From positions 62,001 through 126,000 of the forward strand of contig NZ_BMQJ01000016.1 in assembly GCF_014648055.1 (NCBI RefSeq): a stretch of 64,000 nucleotides of DNA. The letters run 5' to 3'. Below the pieces are notes generated by a model. That model saw only the letters and a list, made by a program, of their open reading frames with translations, searched no databases and was not told the origin of the DNA. Shown here piece by piece: positions 8,693 to 19,407 of this stretch (the stretch's first letter is position 1; every line of letters starts with the position of its first letter). Both the position numbers and the translations under genes were made by a program. The DNA is from Streptosporangium pseudovulgare. GTDB taxonomy: Bacteria; Actinomycetota; Actinomycetes; Streptosporangiales; Streptosporangiaceae.

Positions 8693-9723
8693 GCCTGCGG
8701 GCCCGCCTGGTCGTCACCCGGCCCGCCTTCGAGCTGGACCTGACGCTGGAGGTCGCGCCGGGCGAGGTGGTCGCGCTGCTCGGCCCGAACGGCGCGGGCA
8801 AGACCACCGCCCTGCGCGCCCTGGCCGGGCTCACCGCCATGACGGCCGCCGGGCGGATCAGCCTGGACGGCCGGGCGCTGCACACCCTGCCCGCCGAGGG
8901 GCGGCCGATCGGCGTGGTCTTCCAGGACTACCTGCTCTTCCCGCACCTGACGGCGCTGGACAACGTGGCCTTCGGCCCCCGCTGCCAGGGGTTCTCCAAG
9001 ACCGAGTCCCGGCGGGTGGCCGCCGAGCTGCTGGAACGCGTCGGCCTGGCCGACCGTGCCGCCGCCAGGCCCCGGGAGCTGTCGGGCGGGCAGGCGCAGC
9101 GGGTCGCGCTGGCCCGCGCGCTGGCCGTACGGCCGCGCCTGCTGCTGCTGGACGAGCCGCTGGCCGCCCTCGACGCCCACACCCGGCTGGAGATCCGCTC
9201 CCGGCTGCGCCGCCACCTGGCCGACTTCGACGGCGCCACCGTCCTGGTCACCCACGACCCGCTGGACGCCATGGTGCTGGCAGACCGTCTGATCGTCATC
9301 GAGAACGGCACGGTCGTCCAGCAGGGCACCCCGGCCGAGGTCGCCCGGCACCCGCGCACCGACTACGTCGCCCGCCTGGTCGGGCTCAACCTGTACCGCG
9401 GCGTGGCCGACGGCACGCGGGTCAGGGTCGGCGAACTGCCGCTCAGCACGTCCGAGCGGCTGGACGGGGCGGTGTTCGTCGCGTTCCCGCCCGCCGCCGT
9501 CGCCCTCTACCGCTCCCGCCCCGACGGCAGCCCGCGCAACCTGTGGCAGGCCGTCATCGGCGGGGTCGAACGCCACGGCGACAACGTCCGCGTCCACCTC
9601 GACGGCCCCGTCACCGCCTTCGCCGACATCACCCCCGCCGCCCTGGCCGACCTCGACCTGACCCCCGGCCTGCGGGTCTGGGCCTCGGTCAAGGCCACCG
9701 AGACCCACGCCTACCCGGCATGA
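8689..9723 (+). CDS. modC: Molybdate ABC transporter ATPase
   Basis: A 344-residue ATPase energising molybdate import. Walker A GPNGAGKTT (about residues 33-41), Q-loop VFQDYLLFPHL, signature LSGGQAQRVALARAL, Walker B LLLLDEPLAALD and switch His in VLVTHDPLDAM are all intact. The C-terminal part (about 235-344) is a Mop/TOBE regulatory domain, typical of ModC. The ATG overlaps the modB stop, and its own stop overlaps the start of the next small gene. Confidence 0.95.
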   Translation: MSLRARLVVTRPAFELDLTLEVAPGEVVALLGPNGAGKTTALRALAGLTAMTAAGRISLDGRALHTLPAEGRPIGVVFQDYLLFPHLTALDNVAFGPRCQGFSKTESRRVAAELLERVGLADRAAARPRELSGGQAQRVALARALAVRPRLLLLDEPLAALDAHTRLEIRSRLRRHLADFDGATVLVTHDPLDAMVLADRLIVIENGTVVQQGTPAEVARHPRTDYVARLVGLNLYRGVADGTRVRVGELPLSTSERLDGAVFVAFPPAAVALYRSRPDGSPRNLWQAVIGGVERHGDNVRVHLDGPVTAFADITPAALADLDLTPGLRVWASVKATETHAYPA

Positions 9724-10001
9724 ACCGCCCCGCGATCTGCCTCGGCGGGCCCTGCCACGGCCTGCTCACCCGGATCGACCAGGACGTCGGCCTGCTGGCC
9801 GTGCCGATTCCGCGCCGCTCACCCGACGAGCCGGCGCGCGACGCCGGCTACCGCGTCACCGGTGAACGCGTCCGCTACCACGGGCACGCCGAGCCGTACG
9901 TCGTCCTGCACTGGACCGACGAGGACCGCCTAGGAGCCGCCTGCCCCGGCGTGCCCCGGGAACCCGGGGCCGCCCTCGCCGACCGCCACCGGGAACACTG
10001 A
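9720..10001 (+). CDS. Hypothetical 93-residue protein at end of mod operon
   Basis: The ATG overlaps the modC stop (ATGA), which supports real, coupled translation. The small acidic/Arg-rich protein has CLGGPCHGLLTRID near its start and a central RYHGHAEPYVVLHW segment, without a membrane helix or known catalytic motif. I do not recognise the family. Context suggests co-expression with molybdate uptake, but function cannot be assigned. Confidence 0.6.
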   Translation: MNRPAICLGGPCHGLLTRIDQDVGLLAVPIPRRSPDEPARDAGYRVTGERVRYHGHAEPYVVLHWTDEDRLGAACPGVPREPGAALADRHREH

Positions 10002-10044
10002 GACGGCGAAGGCCGCCCTGGGGGTGCCGCCGGAATACCGCCGG

Positions 10045-10335
10045 TCATCGCACGGCCTTCACGAGCGCCGGGACGAGAGAAGCCAGGATTTCTTCGTCGC
10101 GTGGGTCGCCGAGCTGGTATTCGGTGATGCCGAGGCCCGCGACGGTGCTGCGGGCACTGAGGGCTCGGACGGCTGCGAGAAGCGCGTCCGGGGTGACGCC
10201 ACCGGGTTCGGGAAAGCCGACCGATCCGAACTCGGCGGGGTCGAGGACGTCGAGATCGATGTGGATGTAGACGGCGGGTGCGTGGACGGTCTCCGCAAGC
10301 TCGGCCAGTCCGGCGGCCGGAACGTGGGACCGGCC
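10045..10335 (-). pseudogene. C-terminal remnant of an arginase/agmatinase-family (ureohydrolase) gene
   Basis: Reading leftward, the last about 95 residues are a clear ureohydrolase C-terminus: VYIHIDLDVLDPAEF contains the DxDxxDP metal-ligand motif, followed by GVTPDALLAAVRAL and a tail ending LVPALVKAVR. Upstream of about 10335 the open frame loses similarity to the family. The N-terminal two thirds, including the other manganese-binding motif, are not found in any nearby frame. I interpret this as a truncated, decayed gene. It points towards modABC and away from the PKS genes, at a likely cluster boundary. Confidence 0.7.
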
Positions 10336-10442
10336 CCTCCCCGCTTGAGCGGGGCGGCTGTGAACATCCCTGAACCTGCGCGGTCTCCGCGGGCCCCGAA
10401 CGCGTCGACCAACCGGCGCGGTACTCCGGCGGTCACCGCCAC

Positions 10443-10720
10443 CGGCGTTCTGTTGTTCCTCAAGCCTCCTGGTCTGGTAGCAGCCGGAACGCCGGGATCT
10501 CAACGATCAGCGACCAAGCCCGCGGCCCGTTTCCGCCGTATTCCGGTGGCCCCCTTGCGCCTGTCACGCCGCCGCGCGGCGACGGCGGTGCCGGGTTCCG
10601 ACGGCTCGCCAGAGCGGCGCAAGGCATCTTCGATCCGGCCACCACCGGGCGCGGTCAGCATTTGCCCATCAGCTACTTGCGGGTGGCCGGCCGCGAGCGG
10701 GCCGGCGGAGCAGAGGAGGC
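10443..10720 (+). other. Coding-like stretch without a usable start, unassigned
   Basis: The third reading frame from about 10443 runs without stops to about 10838. Between 10563 and 10720 it has G/C-rich third positions and a protein-like sequence (RLARAAQGIFDPATTGRGQ, then HLPISYLRVAGRERAGGAEE). No start codon with an SD is evident, and the frame runs on into the TcmI-like cyclase gene. It may be the relic of a gene truncated together with the neighbouring arginase remnant. Family not recognised. Confidence 0.25.
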
Positions 10721-10726
10721 CGCAGA

Positions 10727-11050
10727 TTGTCCCACCGCAAGCTCATCGTGGCCCGGCTGGAGCGGCGGCACACCGAACCGGTCGCCCGGCTGTTCGCCGA
10801 GTCGGACGCCACCGAGCTCCCTCACATGCTGGGCGTGACCCGGCGCACCCTGTTCGCCTTCCACGACCTGTACTTCCACCTGGTGGAGACCGACGAGGAG
10901 CTGTCGGGGCCGCTGCGCGACGTGCGGAGTCACCCGCTGTTCCGCTCGGTCGACGAGGGCCTCGCCGAGTACGTGCGGCCCTACGACCCCGGCTGGCGCG
11001 AGCCCGCCGACGCCATGGCCGCCCCCTTCTACGAGTGGCGGCGCCCGTGA
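10727..11050 (+). CDS. TcmI-family aromatic polyketide cyclase
   Basis: A 107-residue small ferredoxin-like-fold cyclase of the TcmI family, which closes late rings of aromatic polyketides. Recognisable features are an N-terminal [39 protein letters not shown] and the segment DLYFHLVE. The C-terminal part, with [21 protein letters not shown] and W near the end, also matches the family. Length fits. Start is TTG 10727, with SD AGAGGAGG 7 bp upstream. It is the first gene of a run of PKS genes and is followed after 29 bp by the cupin gene. In pentangular polyphenol pathways a TcmI-like and a cupin cyclase act together on the last rings. Confidence 0.9.
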   Translation: MSHRKLIVARLERRHTEPVARLFAESDATELPHMLGVTRRTLFAFHDLYFHLVETDEELSGPLRDVRSHPLFRSVDEGLAEYVRPYDPGWREPADAMAAPFYEWRRP

Positions 11051-11079
11051 GCGACCACAGAACGACGCGAGGAGGACCC

Positions 11080-11514
11080 ATGACCGAGCCGCCCCGGGCC
11101 GCGCCGCGAGCAGTGCGGCTGTGCGACGTCCCGGCCAACCGCCGCCGCGGAGGCGACATCCGCGTCGTGCTCGGCCCGAAGACGGCCGGCGCCACGACGG
11201 GCTTCCTGGGCGTGCTGACCCTGCTCGGCGGCGAGTACGTCTCCGAGCACTACCACCCGTACTCGGAGGAGTTCCTCTACGTCGTCCGCGGCGCGGTCAC
11301 CGTCCGGGTGGACGGCGCCGACACGCCGGTGGCGGCGGGGGAGGGGCTGCTGGTCCCGATCGGCGCCCGGCACCGGGTGACGAACCTCGCCGCCGAACCG
11401 GCCGAGGTGGTCTTCCACCTGTGCCCGCTGGCGCCCGAGCCGAGCCTGGGGCACGTCGACACCGAGGAGCTGCCGCACCCGGAGGCGCCGCACCCCGAGA
11501 TCGCGAGGGTGTGA
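11080..11514 (+). CDS. Cupin-domain polyketide cyclase (TcmJ / WhiE ORFII-like)
   Basis: A 144-residue single cupin. Motif 1 is [15 protein letters not shown] and motif 2 is [16 protein letters not shown], so all usual metal-ligand positions are present. This TcmJ-type cupin is found next to minimal PKS genes in tetracenomycin, spore-pigment and pentangular pathways, where it assists folding or cyclisation of the nascent chain. SD GAGGAGG precedes the ATG. Its stop overlaps the KS-alpha start by one base (TGATG). Confidence 0.92.
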   Translation: MTEPPRAAPRAVRLCDVPANRRRGGDIRVVLGPKTAGATTGFLGVLTLLGGEYVSEHYHPYSEEFLYVVRGAVTVRVDGADTPVAAGEGLLVPIGARHRVTNLAAEPAEVVFHLCPLAPEPSLGHVDTEELPHPEAPHPEIARV

Positions 11515-12785
11515 TGGGCCGCCGCAGAGCCGTCATCACCGGCATCGGCGTGGTCGCGCCCGGCGGGGTGGGCGTGGCGCGGTTCTGGGACCTGCTGACC
11601 GGCGGGCGCACCGCGACGCGGGCGCTGTCGCTGTTCGACGCGGAGGGTTTCCGGTCCCGCATCGCCGCCGAGTGCGACTTCGACCCCGTGGCCTGCGGCC
11701 TGACCGCCGAGGAGGCCGCCACCAAGGACCGCGCCACCCAGTTCGCGCTGGTCAGCGCCGACGAGGCGATCGCCGACAGCGGCCTCGACCTCTCCGCGGC
11801 GGACCCGGGGCGCCTCGGGGTCGTCATCGGCAGCGCGGTCGGCTGCACGATGCGGCTGGAGGAGGGCTACCTCGCGGTCAGCGACGGCGGCCGGACCTGG
11901 CTGGTGGACGAGTCCAGGGCTTCCGCGCACCTGTACGACTACCTGGTGCCCAGCAGCATCGCCCGCGACGTGGCCTGGCGCTGCGGCGCCGAGGGACCGG
12001 TCGCGCTGATCTCCACGGGCTGCACCTCCGGCCTGGACGCGGTCGGGCACGCCGTACAGCTCATCGAGGACGGCAGCGCCGACGTCGTCGTGGCCGGCGC
12101 GACGGACGCGCCGATCTCCCCGATCAGCGTGGCCTGCTTCGACGCCATCAAGGCCACTTCGCCCAACAACGACGACCCCGGGCACGCCTCCCGGCCGTTC
12201 GACCGCGACCGCGACGGGTTCGTCATCGGCGAGGGCTCGGCGGTGTTCGTCCTGGAGGAGGCCGGGGCGGCCGCCCGGCGCGGCGCGCGCGTCTACAGCG
12301 AGATCGCCGGGTTCGCCAGCCGCGGCAACGCCTACCACATGACGGGTCTGCGGCCCGACGGACGGGAGATGGCCGAGGCGATCACCGTGGCGCTACGCCG
12401 GGCGGACCTCCGGCCCGAGGACGTGGACTACGTCAACGCCCACGGCTCGGGCACCAAGCAGAACGACCGCCACGAGACCGCCGCGTTCAAGGCGAGCCTG
12501 GGCGAGCACGCCTACCGGGTGCCGGTCAGCTCCATCAAGTCCATGGTCGGCCACTCCCTGGGCGCCATCGGCTCGATCGAGATCGCCGCGTGCGCCCTGG
12601 CGATCGAGCACGGCGTGGTGCCGCCCACGGCCAACCTGGAGAACGGCGAGGAGGCGTGCGACCTCGACTACGTGCCCAAGGTCGCCCGCAGGCGGCGGGT
12701 GGACGTGGCGCTGACCGTCGGCAGCGGGTTCGGCGGCTTCCAGACGGCGATGTTGCTGCGACGACCGGAGCGGCGGGAGACATGA
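11514..12785 (+). CDS. Type II PKS ketosynthase alpha (KS-alpha)
   Basis: A 423-residue chain-elongating ketosynthase of the minimal PKS. The active-site Cys170 lies in [15 protein letters not shown]. His310 ([14 protein letters not shown]) and His347 (GHSLGAIGS) complete the decarboxylative Claisen machinery. It pairs with the following chain-length factor and loads chains on the ACP downstream. ATGA overlap with KS-beta implies stoichiometric, coupled translation. The surrounding cyclase set suggests a long-chain (pentangular-type) polyketide, which is inference. Confidence 0.97.
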   Translation: MGRRRAVITGIGVVAPGGVGVARFWDLLTGGRTATRALSLFDAEGFRSRIAAECDFDPVACGLTAEEAATKDRATQFALVSADEAIADSGLDLSAADPGRLGVVIGSAVGCTMRLEEGYLAVSDGGRTWLVDESRASAHLYDYLVPSSIARDVAWRCGAEGPVALISTGCTSGLDAVGHAVQLIEDGSADVVVAGATDAPISPISVACFDAIKATSPNNDDPGHASRPFDRDRDGFVIGEGSAVFVLEEAGAAARRGARVYSEIAGFASRGNAYHMTGLRPDGREMAEAITVALRRADLRPEDVDYVNAHGSGTKQNDRHETAAFKASLGEHAYRVPVSSIKSMVGHSLGAIGSIEIAACALAIEHGVVPPTANLENGEEACDLDYVPKVARRRRVDVALTVGSGFGGFQTAMLLRRPERRET

Positions 12786-13996
12786 GCACACGAGCACTGG
12801 TGACCGGCCTGGGGATCATCGCGCCGAACGGCGTGGGCGCCGAGGCGTACTGGAGCGCCACCCTGGCCGGAAAGAGCGGGATCGACCAGATCAGCGCCTT
12901 CGACCCCTCCGGCTACTCCACCACCCTGGCCGGGTCGGTCGAGGAGTTCGCCGCCGCCGAGTTCGTGCCCGGCCGGCTCATCGTCCAGACCGACCGCTGG
13001 ACCCAGTTCGGGCTGGCGGCGACCACCATGGCGTTGCGTGACGCCGGCGTCGAGGCCGCCGGGATGCCGGAGTACGGCGTCGGCGTGGTCACGGCCAGCT
13101 CCTCGGGCGGCAACGAGTTCGGCCAGCGCGAGATCGGGCGGCTGTGGTCGCAGGGGCCCGGCGCCGTCGGCGTCTACCAGTCGATCGCCTGGTTCTACGC
13201 CGCCACCACCGGGCAGATCTCGATCAGGGAGAAGGCGCGCGGCCGCTGCGGCGTCGTCGTCTCCGAGCAGGCCGGCGGGCTGGACGCCCTCGGCCAGGCC
13301 CGGCGGGTGCTGCGCGAGGACGGCGGCGTCGTCGTCTCCGGCGGCACCGAGGCGCCGCTGTCGCCGTACGCGCTGGTCTGCCAGATCAAGAGCGGCCGCC
13401 TGTCGGACGCGCGCAACCCCGACGAGTGCTACCTGCCCTTCGACCGGCGGGCCCGCGGCCACGTGCCGGGCGAGGGCGGCGCGATCCTGGTCGTCGAGAC
13501 CGCCGAGTCGGCGCGCTCGCGCGCGGCGAACCCCTACGGGGAGATCGCCGGGTACGCCGCGACGTTCGACCCCCGGCCGGGCAGCGGACGGCCCCCGGCG
13601 CTGCGCCGGGCCATCGTCCAGGCCCTGGCCGACGCGGGCCGCGCCCCGGAGGAGGTGGACGTCGTCTTCGCCGACGCCGCCGGGGTCCCGGAGCAGGACC
13701 GGGCCGAGGCCGAGGCGATCACCGCCGTGTTCGGCCCGCGCGGCGTCCCGGTGACCGCCCCCAAGACCATGACCGGACGGCTGTACGCCGGCGGGTCGGC
13801 GCTGGACGCCGCCGCCGCGCTGCTGTCGATCCGGGACGCGGTGATCCCGCCGACGGTCGGCACCGCGCACCTCGACCCCGCCTGCGACATCGACCTGGTG
13901 TACGGCGGGCCGCGGGACGCCCGGGTTCGCACGGCGCTGGTGCTGGCGCGCGGCGCGGGCGGCTTCAACTCGGCGATGGTCCTCACCGCGCCCTGA
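12782..13996 (+). CDS. Type II PKS ketosynthase beta / chain-length factor
   Basis: A 404-residue KS-fold protein in which the active-site Cys is replaced by Gln163 ([14 protein letters not shown]), diagnostic of chain-length factors that form the KS heterodimer and decarboxylate malonyl-ACP. The other His motifs are degenerate, as expected. ATG overlaps the KS-alpha stop. The ACP gene follows after 105 bp containing short CCCGA-rich repeats. Confidence 0.97.
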   Translation: MSTRALVTGLGIIAPNGVGAEAYWSATLAGKSGIDQISAFDPSGYSTTLAGSVEEFAAAEFVPGRLIVQTDRWTQFGLAATTMALRDAGVEAAGMPEYGVGVVTASSSGGNEFGQREIGRLWSQGPGAVGVYQSIAWFYAATTGQISIREKARGRCGVVVSEQAGGLDALGQARRVLREDGGVVVSGGTEAPLSPYALVCQIKSGRLSDARNPDECYLPFDRRARGHVPGEGGAILVVETAESARSRAANPYGEIAGYAATFDPRPGSGRPPALRRAIVQALADAGRAPEEVDVVFADAAGVPEQDRAEAEAITAVFGPRGVPVTAPKTMTGRLYAGGSALDAAAALLSIRDAVIPPTVGTAHLDPACDIDLVYGGPRDARVRTALVLARGAGGFNSAMVLTAP

Positions 13997-14004
13997 GCCG
14001 GTGA

Positions 14005-15350
<1,346 letters not shown>

Positions 15351-15456
15351 CCGCACCGGCACCACACCGACACCGCATCGGCGCACGACCGCACGACGCA
15401 TGACGCACGATCGCACGACCGCGCGGCCGGCTCCGGCCGCGCCCGCCGAACGACCC

Positions 15457-15516
15457 ACCGTGCGGACCCCCGTGCGGATCCCCGTACGGATCCCCGTACG
15501 GATCCCTGAACGGACC
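15457..15516. repeat. Five tandem 12-bp repeats upstream of the ketoreductase gene
   Basis: Units at 15457, 15469, 15481, 15493 and 15505. The two central copies are identical (CCCGTACGGATC) and the outer ones differ at one to four positions. Each central unit contains the palindrome CCGTACGG. They lie in the 205-bp gap between the DUF1772 protein and the ketoreductase, so they may be regulatory, or simply a slipped low-complexity tract. Confidence 0.8.
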
Positions 15517-15555
15517 CACCGACCGCACCCGAACGACCGAAGGAGCCGAAGCGCC

Positions 15556-16299
15556 ATGACGGCGAACGCAGGAATCTCACTGGCGGGAAAGAAAGTGCTC
15601 GTGACCGGCGGCACGCGGGGCATCGGGCGGGGCGTCGTCCTCGCCCTGGCCCGGGCCGGCGCCGACGTGCTGACCTGCTACCGCAACGAAAGCGAGCACG
15701 TCGGGACCCTCGAACGGGAGCTGAAGGCCATCGGCGGCGACCACCACGTGGTGCGCGCCGACGTCGGCAGCCCCGAGGAGATCGACCGCCTCATCGGCGA
15801 GTGCCGCACCCGGCTGGGCCGGCTGGACGTGGTGGTCAACAACGCCGGCGTCATCAGCCACGTCCCCTTCGCCGACCTGCCCGTCGAGGAGTGGCACCGG
15901 GTGGTGGACACCAACCTCACCGCCGCCTACCTCGTCACGCAGAAGGCGCTGCCGCTGTTCGGCGAGTCGGCCTCGGTGGTCAACGTCGGCTCCCGGGTCG
16001 CGACCGTCGGCATCCCGCTGCGCGCCCACTACACCGCCGCCAAGGCGGGCCTGGCCGGGCTGTGCCGCTCGCTGGCCAAGGAGCTGGGCCCGCGCGGGAT
16101 CAGGGTGAACGTGGTGGCGCCCGGCGTCATCGCCACCGAGGCCGAGCTCTCACCGGAGGTGCTGGCGCGCTATCGGCAGATGACGGCGGTGCGGCGGCTG
16201 GGCCGTACCGAGGAGATCGCCAACACGGTGCTGTTCCTGGCCAGCGACCTGGCCGGCTACATCACCGGCGAGACCGTCAACGTCGACGGGGGGATCTGA
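15556..16299 (+). CDS. SDR ketoreductase (FabG-like) of the PKS
   Basis: A 247-residue classical short-chain dehydrogenase. Cofactor motif GGTRGIG (residues 18-24), NNAG, catalytic Ser in VNVGSRVA, YTAAK for Tyr/Lys, and a C-terminal ITGETVNVDGGI are all present. In pentangular pathways an equivalent FabG-like ketoreductase acts on a cyclising intermediate. Its neighbours, the two ABM monooxygenases immediately downstream, match that arrangement. The preceding 205 bp carry tandem 12-bp repeats. Confidence 0.9.
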   Translation: MTANAGISLAGKKVLVTGGTRGIGRGVVLALARAGADVLTCYRNESEHVGTLERELKAIGGDHHVVRADVGSPEEIDRLIGECRTRLGRLDVVVNNAGVISHVPFADLPVEEWHRVVDTNLTAAYLVTQKALPLFGESASVVNVGSRVATVGIPLRAHYTAAKAGLAGLCRSLAKELGPRGIRVNVVAPGVIATEAELSPEVLARYRQMTAVRRLGRTEEIANTVLFLASDLAGYITGETVNVDGGI

Positions 16300-16300
16300 G

Positions 16301-16630
16301 ATGGCGGGGCGTCAGACGGCCTTCCGGGTGCTGCTGCGCATGGAGCTGGTGCCGGGGCGCGAGGAGGAGTTCGAGCGGGCCTGGCTGGCCGGCGCCGATG
16401 TGATCACCGGCCAGCCGGCCAACCTGGGCCAGTGGCTGTCGAAGAGCGCCGAGGAGGAGGGCGTCTACTACATCGTCAGCGACTGGACCGACGAGGCGCG
16501 CTTCCGCGAGTACGAGCGCAGCGACCAGCACCTGGAGCACCGCAGGACGCTGCACCCCTACCGCAGCAGCGGCTCGATGGTCACCATGAACGTCGTCCAC
16601 TCCATGGCCGGGGCCGGCGATGGTCGGTGA
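16301..16630 (+). CDS. Antibiotic biosynthesis monooxygenase (ABM family) 1
   Basis: A 109-residue cofactor-independent monooxygenase of the dimeric ferredoxin-like ABM fold. It shows FRVLLRMELVPGREEEFERAWLA at the start, YYIVSDWTDEARFREYERSDQHLEHRRTLHPYRSSGSM in the middle and TMNVVHSM at the end. Such enzymes oxygenate anthrone-type rings to quinones, as PdmH/PdmI do in pradimicin-type pathways (analogy). It begins 1 bp after the ketoreductase stop and overlaps the second ABM gene by 11 bp. Confidence 0.88.
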   Translation: MAGRQTAFRVLLRMELVPGREEEFERAWLAGADVITGQPANLGQWLSKSAEEEGVYYIVSDWTDEARFREYERSDQHLEHRRTLHPYRSSGSMVTMNVVHSMAGAGDGR

Positions 16631-16931
16631 GGTCAGGGTCCTGCTGTACGCCGCGGCGCCCGCCGGGGACCCCGGCGCGGTGGAGCGGGCCTACCACGCC
16701 GTCAGCGGCCGGCTGGCCGGCACACCCGGCCTGCTCGGCAACGAGCTGCTGGGCGACGCCCGCCGTACCGGTGGCTTCGTCGTGCTGAGCAGGTGGCGCG
16801 ACATGGCCTCCTTCCGCGCCTGGGAGGAGGGCGCGGGCCACCGGGGGACCACCTCGCCGCTGCGGCCTCTGCAGGACCGCGGGCGCGCCGAGACGTTCGG
16901 CATCTACGAGGTCGTCGCGGACTACAGCTGA
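16620..16931 (+). CDS. Antibiotic biosynthesis monooxygenase (ABM family) 2
   Basis: A 103-residue ABM-fold protein, divergent from its upstream partner. Segments VRVLLYAAAPAGDPGAVERAYHAVSGRLAGTPGLLGNELLG and FVVLSRWRDMASFRAWEEGAGHR are typical. Paired ABM genes next to a ketoreductase are a hallmark of pentangular polyphenol clusters. The ATG lies inside the 3' end of the first ABM gene. Confidence 0.85.
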   Translation: MVGEVRVLLYAAAPAGDPGAVERAYHAVSGRLAGTPGLLGNELLGDARRTGGFVVLSRWRDMASFRAWEEGAGHRGTTSPLRPLQDRGRAETFGIYEVVADYS

Positions 16932-16952
16932 CGCGGCGGACAGGAGCGCCTC

Positions 16953-17933
16953 ATGGACTTCACGGACGACATCGCACGGCCGTCCCGCCCGGCCGCGCTG
17001 GTGGTCGGCGGGACGGGCTACCTCGGCCGGTTCGTCTGCGCCGGCCTGGCCGAGGCGGGCTACGAGGTGACGGCGGTGGCCCGCCGGGCGGCGGCGCTGC
17101 CGCCCGGCTGCCACCTGTACCTCGCCGACCTGGCCGCGGCCACGACCGCGGACCTGGGCCGCTTCCTGGACCTGGTACGGCCCCGCGTCGTGGTCAACGC
17201 GGCCGGCGCGCTGTGGCGGGTCACCGAGCACGACATGGCGCGCTCCAACCGGGAGCTCGTCGCGCGCCTGGTGGGCGTGATCACCGCGGGCCGCGAGCAC
17301 ATCCGCCTGGTCCACCTGGGCTCGGTCTACGAGTACGGCGCGCAGCCCGCCGGCTGCCGGGTGCTGACGGAGGACACCCCCGAGCACCCGGTGACGCCGT
17401 ACGCGCGCTCCAAGCTGGCCGGCACCCGGATCGTCACCGACGCGGTGGCCGCCCGCCGCCTCGACGGGGTGGTGCTGCGGCTGAGCGCCACGATCGGCCC
17501 GCACGCGCCGGCCGAGAGCCTGTTCGGCGGGCTGGCCGGGCGGCTGGCGCGGCGACCCGAGACCCTGGAGGTGCCCGAGCTGTCGGGGGAGCGGGACTTC
17601 CTGGACGTGCGGGACGCGGCCTGCGCCGTGGTCAAGGCGGTGAAGATCTCCGCCACCCCGCCGGTCCTCAACGTCGCCCGGGGGCGCCCGTCCTCGGTCG
17701 CCGGCCTGGTCGACCGGCTCATCCGGATCAGCGGGGTGCCGGTGCGGACGGTCACCGTGCCCCGCCCGGCGGGGCGGCGCGACGCCGACTCCGGCCCGCA
17801 GCTCGTCGACGTCTCCGCCGCGCGCCGCACGCTGCGCTGGATCCCCCAGCACAGGCCGGGGGAGTCGCTGCACGCCCTCTGGCGAACTGCCAGCGATACT
17901 CCAGCGCTTCACCGGCGGGCCGCGTCAGGCTGA
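16953..17933 (+). CDS. NAD-dependent epimerase/dehydratase family, likely NDP-hexose 4-ketoreductase
   Basis: A 326-residue extended SDR with GGTGYLG near residue 19 and YARSK for the catalytic Tyr-Lys pair. The middle part (RLVHLGSVYEYGAQPAG) and GERDFLDVRDAACAV match NDP-4-keto-6-deoxyhexose 4-ketoreductases such as those of deoxysugar pathways. It directly follows the ABM genes and precedes the 3-dehydratase gene. A second homologue sits in the sugar island at 61.2 kb, so one of the two may act on a different intermediate. Confidence 0.8.
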   Translation: MDFTDDIARPSRPAALVVGGTGYLGRFVCAGLAEAGYEVTAVARRAAALPPGCHLYLADLAAATTADLGRFLDLVRPRVVVNAAGALWRVTEHDMARSNRELVARLVGVITAGREHIRLVHLGSVYEYGAQPAGCRVLTEDTPEHPVTPYARSKLAGTRIVTDAVAARRLDGVVLRLSATIGPHAPAESLFGGLAGRLARRPETLEVPELSGERDFLDVRDAACAVVKAVKISATPPVLNVARGRPSSVAGLVDRLIRISGVPVRTVTVPRPAGRRDADSGPQLVDVSAARRTLRWIPQHRPGESLHALWRTASDTPALHRRAASG

Positions 17934-17966
17934 CCGCAAACGCATCGAAATGGAGGGCATCCGGCC

Positions 17967-19280
17967 GTGGCTGATCAGGTCAAGCAGATCCTCATTGAGC
18001 ACGTCCGCAAACTCCATCATGAGCGGACGACCGCACCGGTCTTCGTCCCCGGCGTCACGCCGATCCAGACCTCAGGCGCCGTCCTGGACGAAGACGACCG
18101 CGTAGCCCTGGCCGAGCAGGCCATCGAGATGCGCATCGCCTCGGGCGCGACCGCCCTGCGCTTCGAGCGGCTGTTCGCCAAGACGCTGGGGTTGCGCAAG
18201 GCGCATCTGACCAACTCCGGGTCCTCGGCCAACCTGCTGGCCGTGGCCGCCCTGACCGCGCCGGAGCTGGAGGACCGGCGGCTGCGGCCGGGCGACGAGG
18301 TCATCACGGTCGCGGCGAGCTTCCCGACCACGGTCAACCCGATCCTGCAGCACGGCCTGGTCCCGGTCTTCGTCGACGTGGAGCTCGGCACCTACAACAC
18401 GACCCTGGAGCGGGTCGAGGCGGCGCTGACGCCGCGGACCAGGGCCATCATGATGGCCCACACGCTGGGCAACCCGTTCCCGGTCGCCGAGATCGCCCGT
18501 TTCGCCGAGGAGCACGACCTGTTCCTCGTGGAGGACAACTGCGACGCGGTCTGCTCCACCTATCAGGGCCGCAACACCGGCACCTTCGGCGACCTGGCCA
18601 CCGTCAGCTTCTATCCGGCCCACCACATCACCATGGGCGAGGGCGGCTGCGTGCTGACCGACAACCTGGCGCTGGCGCGGGTGGTGGAGTCGATGCGCGA
18701 CTGGGGGCGGGACTGCTGGTGTGAGCCGGGCGAGGACAACCGCTGCCTGCGCCGTTTCAGCCACGACATGGGGGCGCTGCCGTCCGGCTACGACCACAAG
18801 TACATCTTCTCCCACGTCGGCTACAACCTGAAGACCACCGACATCCAGGCCGGGCTGGGGCTGAGCCAGCTGAGGAAGCTGCCGGACTTCGTCGAGGCGC
18901 GGCGGCGCAACTGGCGCCGGCTGCGCGAAGGGCTGGACGGGGTGCCGGGCCTGCTGCTGCCGCGGGCCACGCCGGGCAGCGACCCGAGCTGGTTCGGGTT
19001 CGTCGTCACCGTGCTGCCGGAGGCGCCGTTCACCCGCCGCGAGCTGGTCGACTTCCTGGAGTCGCGGCGCATCGCCACCCGGCTGCTGTTCGCCGGCAAC
19101 CTGACCCGTCAGCCCGCCTACCGGGACGCGCCGCACGTGAAGGTGGGGGACCTGGCCAACAGTGACCTCATCACCGAGCGGACGTTCTGGGTCGGGGTCT
19201 ATCCGGGCATCACCGCCGAGATGACCGACTACATGGTCGGCTCGATCAGGGAGTTCGTCGCCGGGCGCGGCAGGCCCTGA
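17967..19280 (+). CDS. NDP-4-keto-6-deoxyhexose 3-dehydratase (E1/SpnQ/UrdQ-like, PMP and Fe-S)
   Basis: A 437-residue DegT-fold enzyme. Instead of the PLP lysine it has His220 in SFYPAHHITMGEGG, the replacement that marks E1-type C-3 deoxygenases. An inserted cysteine-rich stretch DWGRDCWCEPGEDNRC gives Cys250, Cys252 and Cys260, and with Cys192/Cys196 (EDNCDAVC) it provides ligands for the [2Fe-2S] cluster. The family removes the C-3 hydroxyl of NDP-4-keto-6-deoxyhexoses with electrons from a reductase. GTG 17967 follows SD GGAGGG. The ferredoxin at 22.7 kb could be the electron donor, but that is speculation. Confidence 0.93.
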   Translation: MADQVKQILIEHVRKLHHERTTAPVFVPGVTPIQTSGAVLDEDDRVALAEQAIEMRIASGATALRFERLFAKTLGLRKAHLTNSGSSANLLAVAALTAPELEDRRLRPGDEVITVAASFPTTVNPILQHGLVPVFVDVELGTYNTTLERVEAALTPRTRAIMMAHTLGNPFPVAEIARFAEEHDLFLVEDNCDAVCSTYQGRNTGTFGDLATVSFYPAHHITMGEGGCVLTDNLALARVVESMRDWGRDCWCEPGEDNRCLRRFSHDMGALPSGYDHKYIFSHVGYNLKTTDIQAGLGLSQLRKLPDFVEARRRNWRRLREGLDGVPGLLLPRATPGSDPSWFGFVVTVLPEAPFTRRELVDFLESRRIATRLLFAGNLTRQPAYRDAPHVKVGDLANSDLITERTFWVGVYPGITAEMTDYMVGSIREFVAGRGRP

Positions 19281-19407
19281 GCGGGCCGTACCCGCCGACC
19301 GGCGACGCCGTGGGCGGGCCATATCCGCCGGATGCGCCGATCGTCAAGGCCGTGGGCCGGCTCGCCGCCGCCCGCGGCCTTGGCTTTGTCCGATTCGCGG
19401 TGGTCTG

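Noticed and set aside
10024..11079. Forward open frame leading into the cupin gene
   Set aside because: It runs opposite the arginase remnant and through the TcmI-like gene in a different frame. The cupin has its own SD and ATG at 11080.
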